From NCBI GenBank assembly GCA_049999765.1, contig JBNGIQ010008566.1, positions 1-64,000 on the forward strand: a stretch of DNA of 64,000 bases, read 5' to 3'. The position numbers and the translations under genes are program-made. The notes under the pieces were generated by a model that was not told the DNA's origin, made no database searches, and saw nothing but the letters and a program-made list of their open reading frames with translations. Positions 32,379-42,353 of the stretch are shown here, one piece after another (the first letter of the stretch is position 1; every line of letters begins with the position of its first letter). The stretch comes from Phaeoceros laevis. Its lineage: Eukaryota; Anthocerotophyta; Anthocerotopsida; Notothyladales.

Positions 32379-33882
32379 TCAACAGTCACACTCCCAATGG
32401 TTCGGGAGCCCACACCAGTTGCAATTCCCAGTTCGCTTTTTGCTTGGTCCAGCATCATTCTTATTGAACTTGTTGAAGGGCTTACTAAATGTCTTCCTTG
32501 GGCCCTTCTGCTTAGCAGCATACAAAGCTTGATTTCTCGCAGGTTGAGACTTTGATGCGTGCCTGCTAACTTCCTCCTGCACCAACGCCCCCACTAACTC
32601 GTTGAAGTCCAACACATGAATTTGGTCCTCGTCAACTCCAGTGATTGCATCCAGCTGTTTCGCCATGCGAAGGACTGCATTTTGGCTAGTGACGAAACTG
32701 ACATAGCTTGAGGGTAAGGATGCAAGAAATCGAACACACACATCTTGTTCATTTAATAAAGTGCCTGCTTGTTCCAATTTTAGCCTTGTTGTGCGAAAGC
32801 TAGAGACATACTGGTCTATGGCCTCCCCTCCTTCATCTTGAGGGAATGGAACTTTGACATGGCAGCCATCCTTGACATCATATCTTTGGCTTGGTATACC
32901 ATGGCCAAGTTGCTCTACATCTGGTGGGATGTGGTAGCAGAAGAGACACTGAGAGCCATCTGCTCGGTAAGCCCGCTTCTGATTATGCTTTGTGCTTTTT
33001 CGTCCATGGCATCCCAGTCCTTGTGAGCCTGCTCATCTAGCCAAGTTCCTGCTCTAACTCTTGCTGCATCAACTGCAGGTCGAGTGTTGTCTCCAGTGGC
33101 ATGCTCCCAAAGGCCTGCCTCCTTCAGAAAACCTCTAGATCTCATGGCCGACACATTATAATTGACTCCACTTTGCAGTCTATCTTTCTCTTTGAAGTCA
33201 ATCTTTATGGACGGCATTTGAGCAGGTCTCGGAACTTCTTCCGCCATCTCTTCTTCTTCTTCCCAACGGAAACTATGTGCTAAGGTATAGGGAAAATCTT
33301 CTTCCAAGGCTTGGTCCCAGCCATCTTCTGGGTCGTCCTCGTGGTTTTGCATTAACAGAAGGAGTGTGCTTGCATCTCGGAGTGTTCACTGTCTCGCAGA
33401 AGACGTGCCGGGGCAGTACAGATGTCCATTGATGCAGATCCTACTTCAGGTATTGACACTTCTTTTGCAGGACTTGACTGCTTGTCAGTATTAGCTTGAA
33501 GACCACTCAGCAGACTTTGTATGATTCTCAACACATCAAGTGAGTTTAGTCTCTGATCTAAGTGCTCTACTTGTGTACTAAGATGGTCTATCTGAATGTT
33601 TAGCTTATCTACAACCGTGAGGAGCTGTTGTGCCTTCCTAACTTGTTGCGCATGTGAATCAAGATGCAAGCTTGTGAGGGACTGAACTTCCTCTCTTAGT
33701 GTTCGAACGTCCTCTCTCAAGAACTGGCGGGAAGTGCCTCTCGCCAGCAGTTCAAACTCTTCTTGAAGTGCAGGTGAGCGTCTTCGAATGCTCCTTTGGC
33801 GGCAATCTTGCCTGCCTCGACGCTGACTCCACTGGTGTGATTCACACCACTCTTGTGCTCGGAATGCATGCGAGGGGGTCAC
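32379..33882 (-). pseudogene. copia copy 1 gag, broken
   Basis: Capsid-like Gag in three frames. 33882-33352 has an unusually long coiled-coil N-terminal part ('VVDKLNIQIDHLSTQVEHLD'). 33352-32915 has the start of the copia gag domain ('LQSGVNYNVSAMRSRGFLKE'). 32777-32379 has 'LASLPSSYVSFVTSQ', 'FNELVGALVQEEV' and a CCHC knuckle 'CNWCGLPNHWECDC'. The last frame is open into the protease except for TGA at 32379-32381; copia copy 2 has an Arg codon at this place. Frameshifts lie near 33352 and 32780-32915. Confidence 0.85.
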
Positions 33883-34352
33883 GCGCTATGGCTGGTACAC
33901 TGGAGATTCATGGGGCAGCCATGGCTGTCCTTGCCTACAGGTTGGATACCTTCCGCGGCGTGCTCCACTTCCTCTATTGCGATTGTGAGCAGACTAGTAA
34001 TGGCGCGAGTCCATCTTGAGTCACTTCGAGGCAGTGCGCCTCCCACCAACAAGTGCGCCTCCCATCCTCGCTGCTAAAAGTTGTTTGTAGTGCAGGATGG
34101 TGCAAGATTTAACACTTCTTTTCCTCCGCAGGTCGCCAGGATCAGCGACGACGGGGGCTGGCAAGAGCAAGATGCTTCTTAATAAGGAATCCACGTCGCT
34201 GCCTAGGAAGTGCCATCTCCAGCAATTTCTCGTGCAAGATTTGAGCAAACTCAGGATGATTCTACCTGTGTAGAGAGATTGCGAAGGGCACTAGATCAGG
34301 CTTCATGAGACTTAGCAAGTAGACAAGATGCCCAATTGCCGCCTCCATGAAG

Positions 34353-34364
34353 GCTCTGATACCA
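34353..34364 (-). other. copia copy 1 primer-binding site
   Basis: TGGTATCAGAGC on the minus strand, immediately after the 5' LTR; complementary to the 3' end of initiator methionine tRNA, the usual primer of plant copia elements. Confidence 0.92.
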
Positions 34365-34614
34365 TGTCAAAACCAGCGTAGATTAGCCAGACATGGAGAT
34401 GAATGCTTGAATGCTACGCAGGTGTTCGCACCACGACGACGTGAACTTGTCGCTTGAGTTGTGTGCATTATGGTCGAGTGAACGACCTTCGAGTTCGTGT
34501 GTAAATAACCGTCGTAACCGTTCAATCATAATTAAGCTATGTAAAGCTAACTAACTCAACTATGATTGCGGCATGTATAAATAGGTGTAACTAACCTAAC
34601 CCTATTTCCCAATA
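34365..34614 (-). repeat. copia copy 1, 5' LTR
   Basis: 250 bp; partner of 27767-28016. About 11 mismatches by eye, eight of them transitions and about six at positions where one copy has CpG. Followed on the coding strand directly by the tRNA primer site. Confidence 0.95.
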
Positions 34615-34619
34615 ATTGT

Positions 34620-34930
34620 ATTCTGTTCTAGTGGTGAGATGTCAATACCTAGCGATTGCGGAAGAGGCCGTAACCTGGCGGGACGCCAGGTTGAAGGCAG
34701 GCTTACCCCGTTGACACCTGTTTCCAGACACCATCAATGGCTAAGGCGGTGGGATCCAGGACGGTGCATGGGCAGCTAGGCGGGGACCGCTAGGAGGGCA
34801 CGTTTAGCATAATTAGGCTGGAATGGGACAGTCCCTTGGTGTGTAATGGCGTGTCACTACCTAGGGACCTAAGTATGTGTAGGAATTGTGGTTAGGGGAA
34901 CGCGTGGGTGTTAGCACGTATATTGGTGTG
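34620..34930 (+). repeat. second part of a split gypsy 5' LTR (inferred)
   Basis: Sequence between the copia right target duplication and a plus-strand TGGTATCAGAGC site. By position it should be the 3' portion (R/U5) of an LTR. No partner LTR lies in the window, so this rests on the primer site and on the downstream gag alone. Confidence 0.5.
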
Positions 34931-34942
34931 GTATCAGAGCCA
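34931..34942 (+). other. primer-binding site of the plus-strand gypsy remnant
   Basis: TGGTATCAGAGC followed by CACCTGG on the plus strand; complementary to initiator methionine tRNA. It marks the start of the internal region of a second retroelement in the opposite orientation to the copia copy. Confidence 0.75.
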
Positions 34943-36787
34943 CCTGGGTTGATGTACTTTGATTCACTAACTCCCGTGGGAGATAATGCACAGATAATGT
35001 CGGGTGTGAACTGATCAGAGGAGATTTGTAGGGCCAATTGTAAGGTGTATTGCATGGTACTGCTGACGGGACGGGAGGGAGCGTGATCAACTCCCTGGCG
35101 TAGTACGAGACGGTATCATTTGCATCTGCAAAAGAGAGCAAGGGGCAATCTGAAGACTCGTTCACGGGGACACATTGGAGTGAGTATTCAGCTCGGCACT
35201 GCGGCAGATCAGGGTACGACACGGGACATGTCAGGGAGGCTACGATTTGAGGTAGTTTTTTGTTGCAAGCGACATTCTGCTAGCCATGAATTTGAGTCAA
35301 AGAGTTTTGAGGTGCTTCTGGCTCAAATTTCTTTTGCATGCAACCTGGAACGCCTGATGTGAGATTGCAATTGCCTTGTAGATGAATCAATTAGGGCTAG
35401 CATCCATTACTTTTCGTGTATTTGGGCAAGCTTGAGGGAGTATTGTCCTACTAGAAGAGAGTGCTTAGGGGACCATGAAATACTATGCGTTGGTGGTTTT
35501 TTTTTTTGCATGATTTCTGTCGACTCCTATCAGCCAGCAACGTTGCAGATCTGGATGAGCAATTGTCAGATGTGCTCGTAGGCATAGCTGTGAGTGATCT
35601 GGTGTGTGACTGCCTGCTGGAGGATAAGGAGTGGACTTGCCTACTGTATCACGAGCAAGATTACGTTGCGGGTGAGAGTCAAAGCAGTAAGGTGGGAAGA
35701 CAAGAGTCATGGTAGAACGTTTTGCAATCGTTCGCCACTAGGTTGCAAAGCTGGTTTTGGCCCCCACTGTGGAGGCCCTCGCGGAGGCAACTGGTGAGGT
35801 GTTGTGTGAGCTGGCGACGGATGAGCAGTTGCAGTGTGATTGTGTGCTTATGGAACGATCGTGGGCTATGGTGATGTACCAGATCGAACAGACAGTGTAG
35901 GCATAGATCTGGAGCTATAGGTCCGACGCCAGTGGTGCCACGAGATGGGGTGCAACAGATGGAGGCTCCAAGAAGGAAGGGTTACCGCCATCATTGGCAC
36001 CTGGAGTAATATCGAGCTCCCAGCCGGGAAAGGTTGTGCCAACCATCCGCGGGAGTTGGGCGTCGATTTGCGAATCGGATTCAGAAGGAGAGGTGTCCAC
36101 ACCCTCTTGAGGAGCAACGGGAACGGAAGTAGCTTCAGAACTTCAGGATTTAGGGTAAGCAAGCAAAGGTAACACGGTCTGCCAAAAACAGGCCTGCCAG
36201 GTCCTTACTTGATTGGGATCAAGTCTCGCGTTAGCTCGAACCATCCTCCCAAGTTGGGAGGATGGTCCGAGCTTACTTCACATGTTGCATGGGTACCGAA
36301 CATGGTGTTGGGTAACTTCATATGGTGCAGGGCACATGGGGCAGGGAGGAGGCATTGGGATATGGAAATACCTGAAGAGGCGGAGACGATACGTTTATAC
36401 GGTATTCGTTACCAATTTAGGGTGTAGGGGTACCACATGCATGGTTTTGGAATGAGGTGCGCCGAGGTATGCCGGTGTGTGCTTGTGAAATAAGAGTGAA
36501 TGAGGTATGTGCATGTTTGGACGTGCCATGGTATATTGATAAGTGTGCTCTTAGCGAATGTGAAGACTGGGAGTTTAGTATGTGATTAGAGGGACCCCGG
36601 AGCTTTTTGCCTAACTGTACGAAGGATAATATACTGGAATTGACTCATTCAATGGGCAGCAGTGGCCTCTCCTGGTTACAAGGGTACGAATTTAGTGATT
36701 CAGCGGACGGGAATTTGGCCTTGCAGGCGGGATTGAGCGAAGCATGGGTGGGATCTTCTCGGACTTGAAGAGCATACGGGGAGCGGG
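34943..36787 (+). other. gypsy leader / unclassified internal region
   Basis: Between primer site and gag. No known domain. Translations near 35530-35660 ('DEQLSDVLVGIAVSD', CDCLLEDKEWTCLLYHEQD) and 35765-35900 ('EATGEVLCELATDEQ', CDCVLMERSWAMVMYQIEQ) resemble one another, as two units of a tandem protein repeat about 235 bp apart. A near-perfect 41-base inverted repeat is at 36233-36273. Confidence 0.4.
36233..36273. repeat. inverted repeat with one-base centre
   Basis: The arm 'AGCTCGAACCATCCTCCCAA' (36233-36252), a single G, then its reverse complement with one mismatch (36254-36273). As DNA it could extrude a cruciform; as RNA the mismatch is a G-U pair and the hairpin would be strong. 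Confidence 0.9.
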
Positions 36788-38041
36788 ATGTCGTTCGGGA
36801 CTGACAAGTCGGCTAGAAGGACGAGGCCGGGATCCTTCCAGGACACGTGCTATACTTTTGGGCGAGGTCCTCTAGCTCGCAACACTCCTACTCATACTTT
36901 TGTGGCGGGAGTGGCCACTGGAGCTGATGGGGGTAACTGGCAAAGGGGACAATTCCGCGTCATCCACATCACAACGACGGCAATCTAGGGGCCCGAGTGG
37001 GTCCCCTGATCCGGCGGAGGCGAGTAATTCACGAAGGATGCCTTGGCCTCCCGCATCTTCACCCATCTTTGGGGTACGCCGGCCCAACCACCTATCCCGT
37101 CGGCACCTTCCATGGCAGGAATGAGGCCTTGTCCGGACGGTAGTGTGGTCATGAGTGCGGAGGAGTGGGCAGACTTCATCACCGGCTTTGAGCAGATGCA
37201 GACCATGCTGGTGGCTAAGGTGCATGAGGCTGTCCCACCTGTCGATCTTAGGCATGTCGATCCTAGGCCACGGTGGGAAGGGGATTATCACAATGCCCCT
37301 CCACCAAATCCACGAGATGGAGGGGACCAGGGCGGCCCCCCACCCCGATGCAGGCCCTTGGCACACCTCTTGCTAGAGCATTTGGGAGGGGGCGGGGAGC
37401 GTACCTGTGGGGATCTGAGAGTGGCACAGGTTTTCACCCAGGCAATGAGCAGGAGTGGGATTTCAAGAGAACATTTCCTCGTGCTAGCTTGGGATTTGTC
37501 ACACCTGAGACGGATTTAGAGCCAAGGGAGGAGGTCACACAGCAGGGGAGGGGGAGCTAACGACCATTGGTGGACAGACCAGCAGCAATATCATGCCCAA
37601 CAATTAGAGATGTGGCTGCCAGGTATCCGACCAAGGTAGTCCCGTTACAAATGCCACTCGGTCAGGTTCCCATGGCTGCCGACAGTAAGCATATTGTGAA
37701 GTTGCCAAAGTTTTCAGCCGCCAAGACCGTGACTTTATCCGAGGACGCGGAGTATTGGTTGGGACATCTGGCATCTGCGGTGTTCATGAATAGGTGGACG
37801 TTTGAAGCTTAGCCTGGAACTACCAGCATCTCGCTGGTTCATGACACGATTGGACCATTGCTATGAACATCCTGAGGGACAGGAAGCAAGATGGCATTGC
37901 TTTTGGGTCGAGTTTGAGAATCGATTTATAGTGCACGATGTCTACCAACTTCGCACATTGTTTGAGGGAAGAATCCAACTCAGACCCACACGCCCACCGA
38001 GCAAAGCAAGGATTGCTTGCAATGGCAGCAGTAGCACGTAA
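36788..38041 (+). pseudogene. Ty3/gypsy gag remnant
   Basis: Plus-strand Gag of the element with the primer site at 34931. The clearest part is 37690-37990: 'HIVKLPKFSAAKTVTLSEDA', 'EYWLGHLASAVFMNRWTFEA', a frameshift near 37805, then 'LPASRWFMTRLDHCYEHP' and 'FWVEFENRFIVHDVYQLRT', the retrotrans_gag pattern. Upstream frames ('ARAFGRGRGAYLWGSESG', 37370-37500) look coding but shift repeatedly. Nothing after 38041 matches protease or polymerase, so the element is truncated after the first part of gag. Confidence 0.75.
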
Positions 38042-38046
38042 TGACA

Positions 38047-38117
38047 TCAAAAATAACTTCTTCTTGAAGCGTGTTTCCTTCTCAAAAATAACTTCTTCTT
38101 GAAGCGTGTTTCCTTCT
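38047..38117 (+). repeat. 35-36-bp direct tandem duplication
   Basis: The string 'CAAAAATAACTTCTTCTTGA' plus 'AGCGTGTTTCCTTCT' occurs twice in a row with no mismatch noticed. It lies exactly where the gypsy gag remnant ends, so it may mark the truncation junction. Confidence 0.9.
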
Positions 38118-39295
38118 CAAAAAAGCCAATATGGACTTGTGCAACGGTCTTAAACAAAGAGTCGCTCGGTAGCCAAGCATGGGTCCGTTTACAAGAACTC
38201 ACGGTGTACAGCTTTCATTAGCATCAAACATACTTGGCAAATGGAGGTAAACCAAAGGCATGTGATATATGATTTTGCAAACATACTGCAAATACACACC
38301 TGATCAACATGTTGATGAGTGGAATCCCTATACCATGCTTTCCACACAGGAAAAAGGGTGCAGCCGCATGAAAAGCTAAAGATCTTAAGCAACAAATCTG
38401 CAAATGGTGTTCGACCAGGCTACCAACAGTAACAGCAGGCAAGGCATAAGACTTGGTGAAGTGAAGGCTTACAGCTCACAACCTTGTCATCAGTGCCGGA
38501 GGTTGATCACAGCTCCAGGATTTCCGAGCAGTTGGATGCATCACTGTCAGGCAGATCCTATTGCCACAAAAGGCTGAAAAAACTACGATGTTTAGAGCGC
38601 AGAGTCATCCTTGAATTACATGGCCAGGTCTAGGCAACAACATTGAGCACAATTGTGCATGTGGGTTGGCAGGTTTAGGAAGTACTACCCATGTAGTGAT
38701 TCTTACAGGCATTGTGACCTTGACAAACATGCAGGCAGTGTGGGCAGCAGGAACACCAACAGCATCAATTGCATCTATCCAGGTGTGTGTCCAGTCACAT
38801 GTGCATACTCTGAACACAGTCCATTTCGAACAGCCAGGAAATGACAATGTTGTGTCATTGGTAGCACACAAGAGTACATACCAACTGCTCATCCTCAAGG
38901 GAGACATGCAAAGAGTGGTGCTGAGAGGAGGACGGCATACTCACACAAAGGATCGCCTACAATATGCCACCACTTTGCTTGTGTGCCACACCGCCAAAAC
39001 AAAGTCAGCACTCCAAGAGCTCAGGACTTGCTCAACACAATAGGGCAGAATACCAGCGAATGGAGCAGGCAAGGGATCCGGCCAGGAAAGAGACTACTCC
39101 CGCCAAATTTAGAGTGTGGTGCTCAACCAGCTACCCAAAAGGTTCATGTGTGTGCTATGTCGTCATTAAAGATCCTAAACCATGTGTAAAAAAAGCTGCA
39201 CAAGTACTCATGCTGTAAAATTCTATCAAAACAACTGTCTATGTGGTCCGTTAGAGTGTAATGTAGAAGGAATAAACAGCCAGTGAGGCATTGCC
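38118..39295. other. no recognised gene
   Basis: No family recognised. A plus frame at 38666-39043 (125 codons, starting with a TTG codon) is Thr/Val/His-rich and matches nothing I know. The first 60 bases ('GGACTTGTGCAACGGTCT') resemble the dispersed repeat family described at 51.9 kb. Confidence 0.35.
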
Positions 39296-39470
39296 ACTTG
39301 TCCTGCCGATTTACGTCGGCGGAAGCAGAGTCTCGACAAAGACCATCATTGGTCTAAAGCAACACAACACTAGAAAAGAATACTGGCACTGCAGTCAGTG
39401 ATACAACATGATTATCATCTTTGCACTACAGCTAGCCATAGAAAAGAAATGACAAAAATGACGGTGTGTT
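39296..39470 (+). repeat. repeat A, copy 1
   Basis: About 175 bp, from 'TTGTCCTGCCGATTTACGTC' to 'GACGGTGTGTTCTTA'. The second copy is at 39984-40160 with about ten differences. The two copies flank repeat B as direct repeats. Confidence 0.9.
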
Positions 39471-39482
39471 CTTAAACTGCTG

Positions 39483-39982
39483 GAAATTGAAAGAAATGTC
39501 TGCTGAAATCTTGCAAATAAGTGAGCCTAGCACAATCTGGAGACAAGGTTTGCACACAAGGATTTCAATGTATTGAAGACACAATGCATACAAGCTGCTC
39601 TGAGAGCAAATGTCTGAAATCCAAGACTTGCAAAGACTGCCTTCTTCTTCTGCAGCTGCACACTTATCCCTTCTCCCTGCTGACGCTGCCCAAAGGTGGC
39701 ATGCACTCACAAGGGAGCTTGAACAGTGCTTTAGATTGATGTTGGCCAGCTGTTCTAACTTGGTTGCTTCAGCGCCTGGAATCCCAGATGCAGAAATGAA
39801 AAAGAAGAACTAACTAATGTGCTCTGAGGACACTAGTTACATTGGTTCACATAGCCTGTTTCATAGGCTTCATAGTTAGACATTTATTCATGAACCTGTT
39901 CACACATGTAATTAATAAAGAGGTCTGTTGCCTTGAAGGAGGCAACTAGTTGATGTCCAAGGTGTGACAACACCTCGTGACA
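39483..39982 (-). repeat. repeat B, left copy (probable gypsy LTR or LTR part)
   Basis: About 500 bp, nearly identical to 48469-48982, which lies about 9 kb away at the other end of the gypsy element. On the coding (minus) strand it begins TGTCACGAGG and ends CAATTTCCA, i.e. TG...CA. Its place at both ends of the gypsy coding region makes it the LTR or most of it. Confidence 0.85.
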
Positions 39983-39983
39983 G

Positions 39984-40160
39984 TTGTCATGCCGATCTAC
40001 GTCGGCGGAAGCAGAGTCTCGACAAAGACCATAATTGGTCTAAAGCAACACAACACTAGAAAAGAATATTGGCACTGCAATCAGTGATACAACAGGATTA
40101 TCATCTTCGCACTATAGCTAGCCATAGAAAAGAAATGACGAAAATGACGGTGTGTTCTTA
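39984..40160 (+). repeat. repeat A, copy 2
   Basis: Second copy of repeat A. On the coding strand it starts TAAGAACACACC immediately after a run of 17 G and leads directly into repeat B. Confidence 0.9.
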
Positions 40161-40177
40161 CCCCCCCCCCCCCCCCC
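40161..40177 (-). other. G17 tract, probable polypurine tract
   Basis: Seventeen consecutive C on plus (G on minus), 14 bases after the pol stop codon (TAA at 40194-40192) and directly before the repeat A/B terminal block. This is the position of a plus-strand primer. Its length may be an assembly approximation. Confidence 0.6.
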
Positions 40178-40191
40178 AGCATTGAGACACC

Positions 40192-41206
40192 TTACGGAGT
40201 AGAGAGGCTGGCAGCAGGAACATGCTTGGCACATGGAGGGCAGAACCACAAAGTCTCTGGCACCTGCTTCAACTCCGGCTGCAAAAAAAAAGGTGATACC
40301 CCTGATTGCAGTTGTCGCACAACAACATCTGATCGGCGTCATCGATCCTCCGGCAAACCTGACATGGATGGTCAATAGGAGGTATCCAGTTGGCGGTGAC
40401 CAGAGTTGTGTCTAAGTTGGGCAAGTGGCAGGGCACACAATGCTTCGGATGCTGTGAGATGGTACGACCATCTTTGCCTTGCAAAACAAGGATCCCTAAT
40501 GGCTTAATACTATGCACCCTCAATATAACACGGCTTGTAGAAGTATCCAAAGTGTCTGTGAGTTGTTGATGCATGTAGACAAAGTCACCAACATTGAACT
40601 TGCGAGGCTTGGGCTTGTAAGACCCTCCACGGGTATGAGCATACCTGAGAGTATCGCGATGCTGTGCTATACCCAGGTTGTCCATGGCCATGGGCATGGC
40701 TTTCTTGAACAAAGCAGCCCGTTCAAACATCACTTTAGCCCATACTGTAGGATTGTCCAAATCCATGACAATCTCCATCTGCCTAGCAGTACTTGAGGGA
40801 GGCAAAGATTGTCTCCCAAACAGCAGAAAATGAGGCGAAAAGTCACCCAACGAGGCATGTCGACTCATCCTGTAACCCATGGCAATGTAAGGTAAAGCTA
40901 AATCCCAGTCATGCTTGTTATGCGACAAGCAAAACTTTCTCAACCCACGTTTGACAGTCTGAACCATACGTTCAACAAGGCCATCTGCCTGGGGATGATC
41001 CCTTGACGTTCTGCGGTGATCCACAAGAGCATGGTCAAATCTTGAAATTCCCCCCTAAACTCTGTACCTTGGTCAGTGAGGCATTCTGCACATGCCCCAG
41101 ATCGGTTCAACACTTGCTGTAAAAAGGCCTGACTGGTGCTGCGAGAAGTTTTGTCCGGCAAGGCTACCAACTCCACCCATTTCGAGAAGTGCTCAATCAT
41201 CACCAT
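40192..41206 (-). pseudogene. gypsy integrase with C-terminal PHD finger, broken
   Basis: Integrase core: 'MIEHFSKWVELVALPD' (first acid is Glu in this copy), 'CLTDQGTEFRGEF' (Asp) and, after a frameshift near 41030, 'HPQADGLVERMVQTVKRGLR' (Glu). A zinc-binding part lies upstream near 41330-41380 (CPQC). A basic C-terminal region follows ('KPRKFNVGDFVYMHQQL'). The end is a C4HC3 PHD finger: 'HPCQVCRRIDDADQMLLCDN', CNQGYH, then after a frameshift in a run of nine T (about 40281-40289) 'VPETLWFCPPC'; the natural stop is TAA at 40194-40192. PHD fingers read histone H3 tails, so this may guide integration, as chromodomains do in chromoviruses. Confidence 0.88.
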
Positions 41207-41471
41207 GATGTATACATTCCCACGCGGAGTCTCGGGTAGCTCACCCGCTAAATCACACGACCACCTCTAAAACAAACCCTGTATGGGCAAGGGCTGCAAA
41301 TTGGTAGACCTGTCATTGAGAGAAGAAGAAGACTTCACCCTGTTGCATTGAGGGCACCTGGCTACTGCCTCTCTAACCTGAGTATACACCCCGACTAGTG
41401 ATAGTGAGGAGCCAACAGGCTGTAGGTGCGCTTCACCCCAAAGTGGCCAAGCTCAGCATGAACCTTCTAAA

Positions 41472-42353
41472 TCAGACCTGCAAGATCCTGTACAGGCGGA
41501 ACAAGTCTTTCCCCATCAGGCAAGACTCTGACCAGATGGTTAGTACGCCACTCATGCCATTTAGCTCTTTGTTGCACTCGGTCCTTCTGAGCTGTGGTGC
41601 ATTCTGGCACACGGCGTCTTGTTTCAAGTATGTCATGGTTTCTTCATCTAGCCAGATATCCCTGCGAGCAGGTCCAGTTGATTGCACCACATTGACCAAC
41701 AAGGATAAGTAAGCGACTGCTGGAACAACAACCGCACCGTCCTTATCATGGTCCATCCTTGCTGCTGTCAAGTCCATCGAAGAAGACGCTGGATTCCTGG
41801 ATAGCGTATCCGCATTCTGGTGCAAAGCACCAGCCCTATGGAGCACCTTGAAATCGTACTCCTGAAGTATTAAGGCCCACCGAGCTAATTTACCTCTGAG
41901 CTTGTTGTTTGTCATCAACCATCATAACGGCTGGTGGTCGGTGAAAAGCTTGAACCTTCTCCCATAGAGGTAGGGTCTAAAATGAGAAATCGCCCACACT
42001 ACCGCTAAGCATTCACCCTCATAAGATGAATAATTCGCCTCTGCTTTGTTGTTGCTTCTGGAGGCGTATGCCACCACATGCTCATCACAGCCTTCCTCTT
42101 GCTGAGACAACACAGCTCCGATTCCAAGACCTGACCAATCAGTGTGCAAGATAAACGGTCGACTGAAGTCTGGCCTCCGTAGCAATGGTTCCTCCGTCAG
42201 ACTTTGCTTAAGAGCCTCGAAGGCTACTTGACAAGCCTCACTCCACTCCCACTGCACATCCTTCTTCAGAAGGTTGTACAGGGGTTTGGCCACCCTGCTG
42301 AACTCGGGTACGTAAGTCCTGTAATAGTTGCATAAGCCAATGAAGGCTCGCAA
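41472..42353 (-). pseudogene. gypsy RNase H and RT connection, broken
   Basis: Starts 'MRAFIGLCNYYRTYVPEFSR' (RT thumb/connection), then Ty3-type RNase H: 'FILHTDWSGLGIGAVLSQ' (Asp), 'YSSYEGECLAVVWAI' (Glu) and 'FKLFTDHQPL' (Asp). All catalytic acids are present. TGA near 41922 interrupts, after which the same frame reads 'ARWALILQEYDFKVLHRAGA' and 'NADTLSRN', the typical end of gypsy RNase H and start of the integrase N-terminal part. Confidence 0.93.

Larger units (their letters stand above)
27767..34614 (-). mobile_element. Ty1/copia LTR retrotransposon, copy 1, full-length but degenerate
   Basis: A 6848-bp element with 250-bp LTRs at 27767-28016 and 34365-34614 that differ at about 11 positions by eye. 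Five-base target duplications ATTGT flank it (27762-27766 and 34615-34619). Coding runs on minus: gag with coiled coil and CCHC knuckle, aspartic protease, integrase, reverse transcriptase, RNase H. Protease and integrase precede RT, which defines copia. The primer site TGGTATCAGAGC is directly next to the 5' LTR (34353-34364 on plus) and a GAGTGGGGG purine tract is directly next to the 3' LTR (28017-28025). Many frameshifts and stops make it inactive. It is inserted in the 5' LTR region of an older plus-strand gypsy element. Confidence 0.96.

Noticed and set aside
38666-39043. 125-codon plus ORF as a host gene
   Set aside because: No ATG at its start, no recognised domain, and it lies between decayed repeats; kept only as a note.
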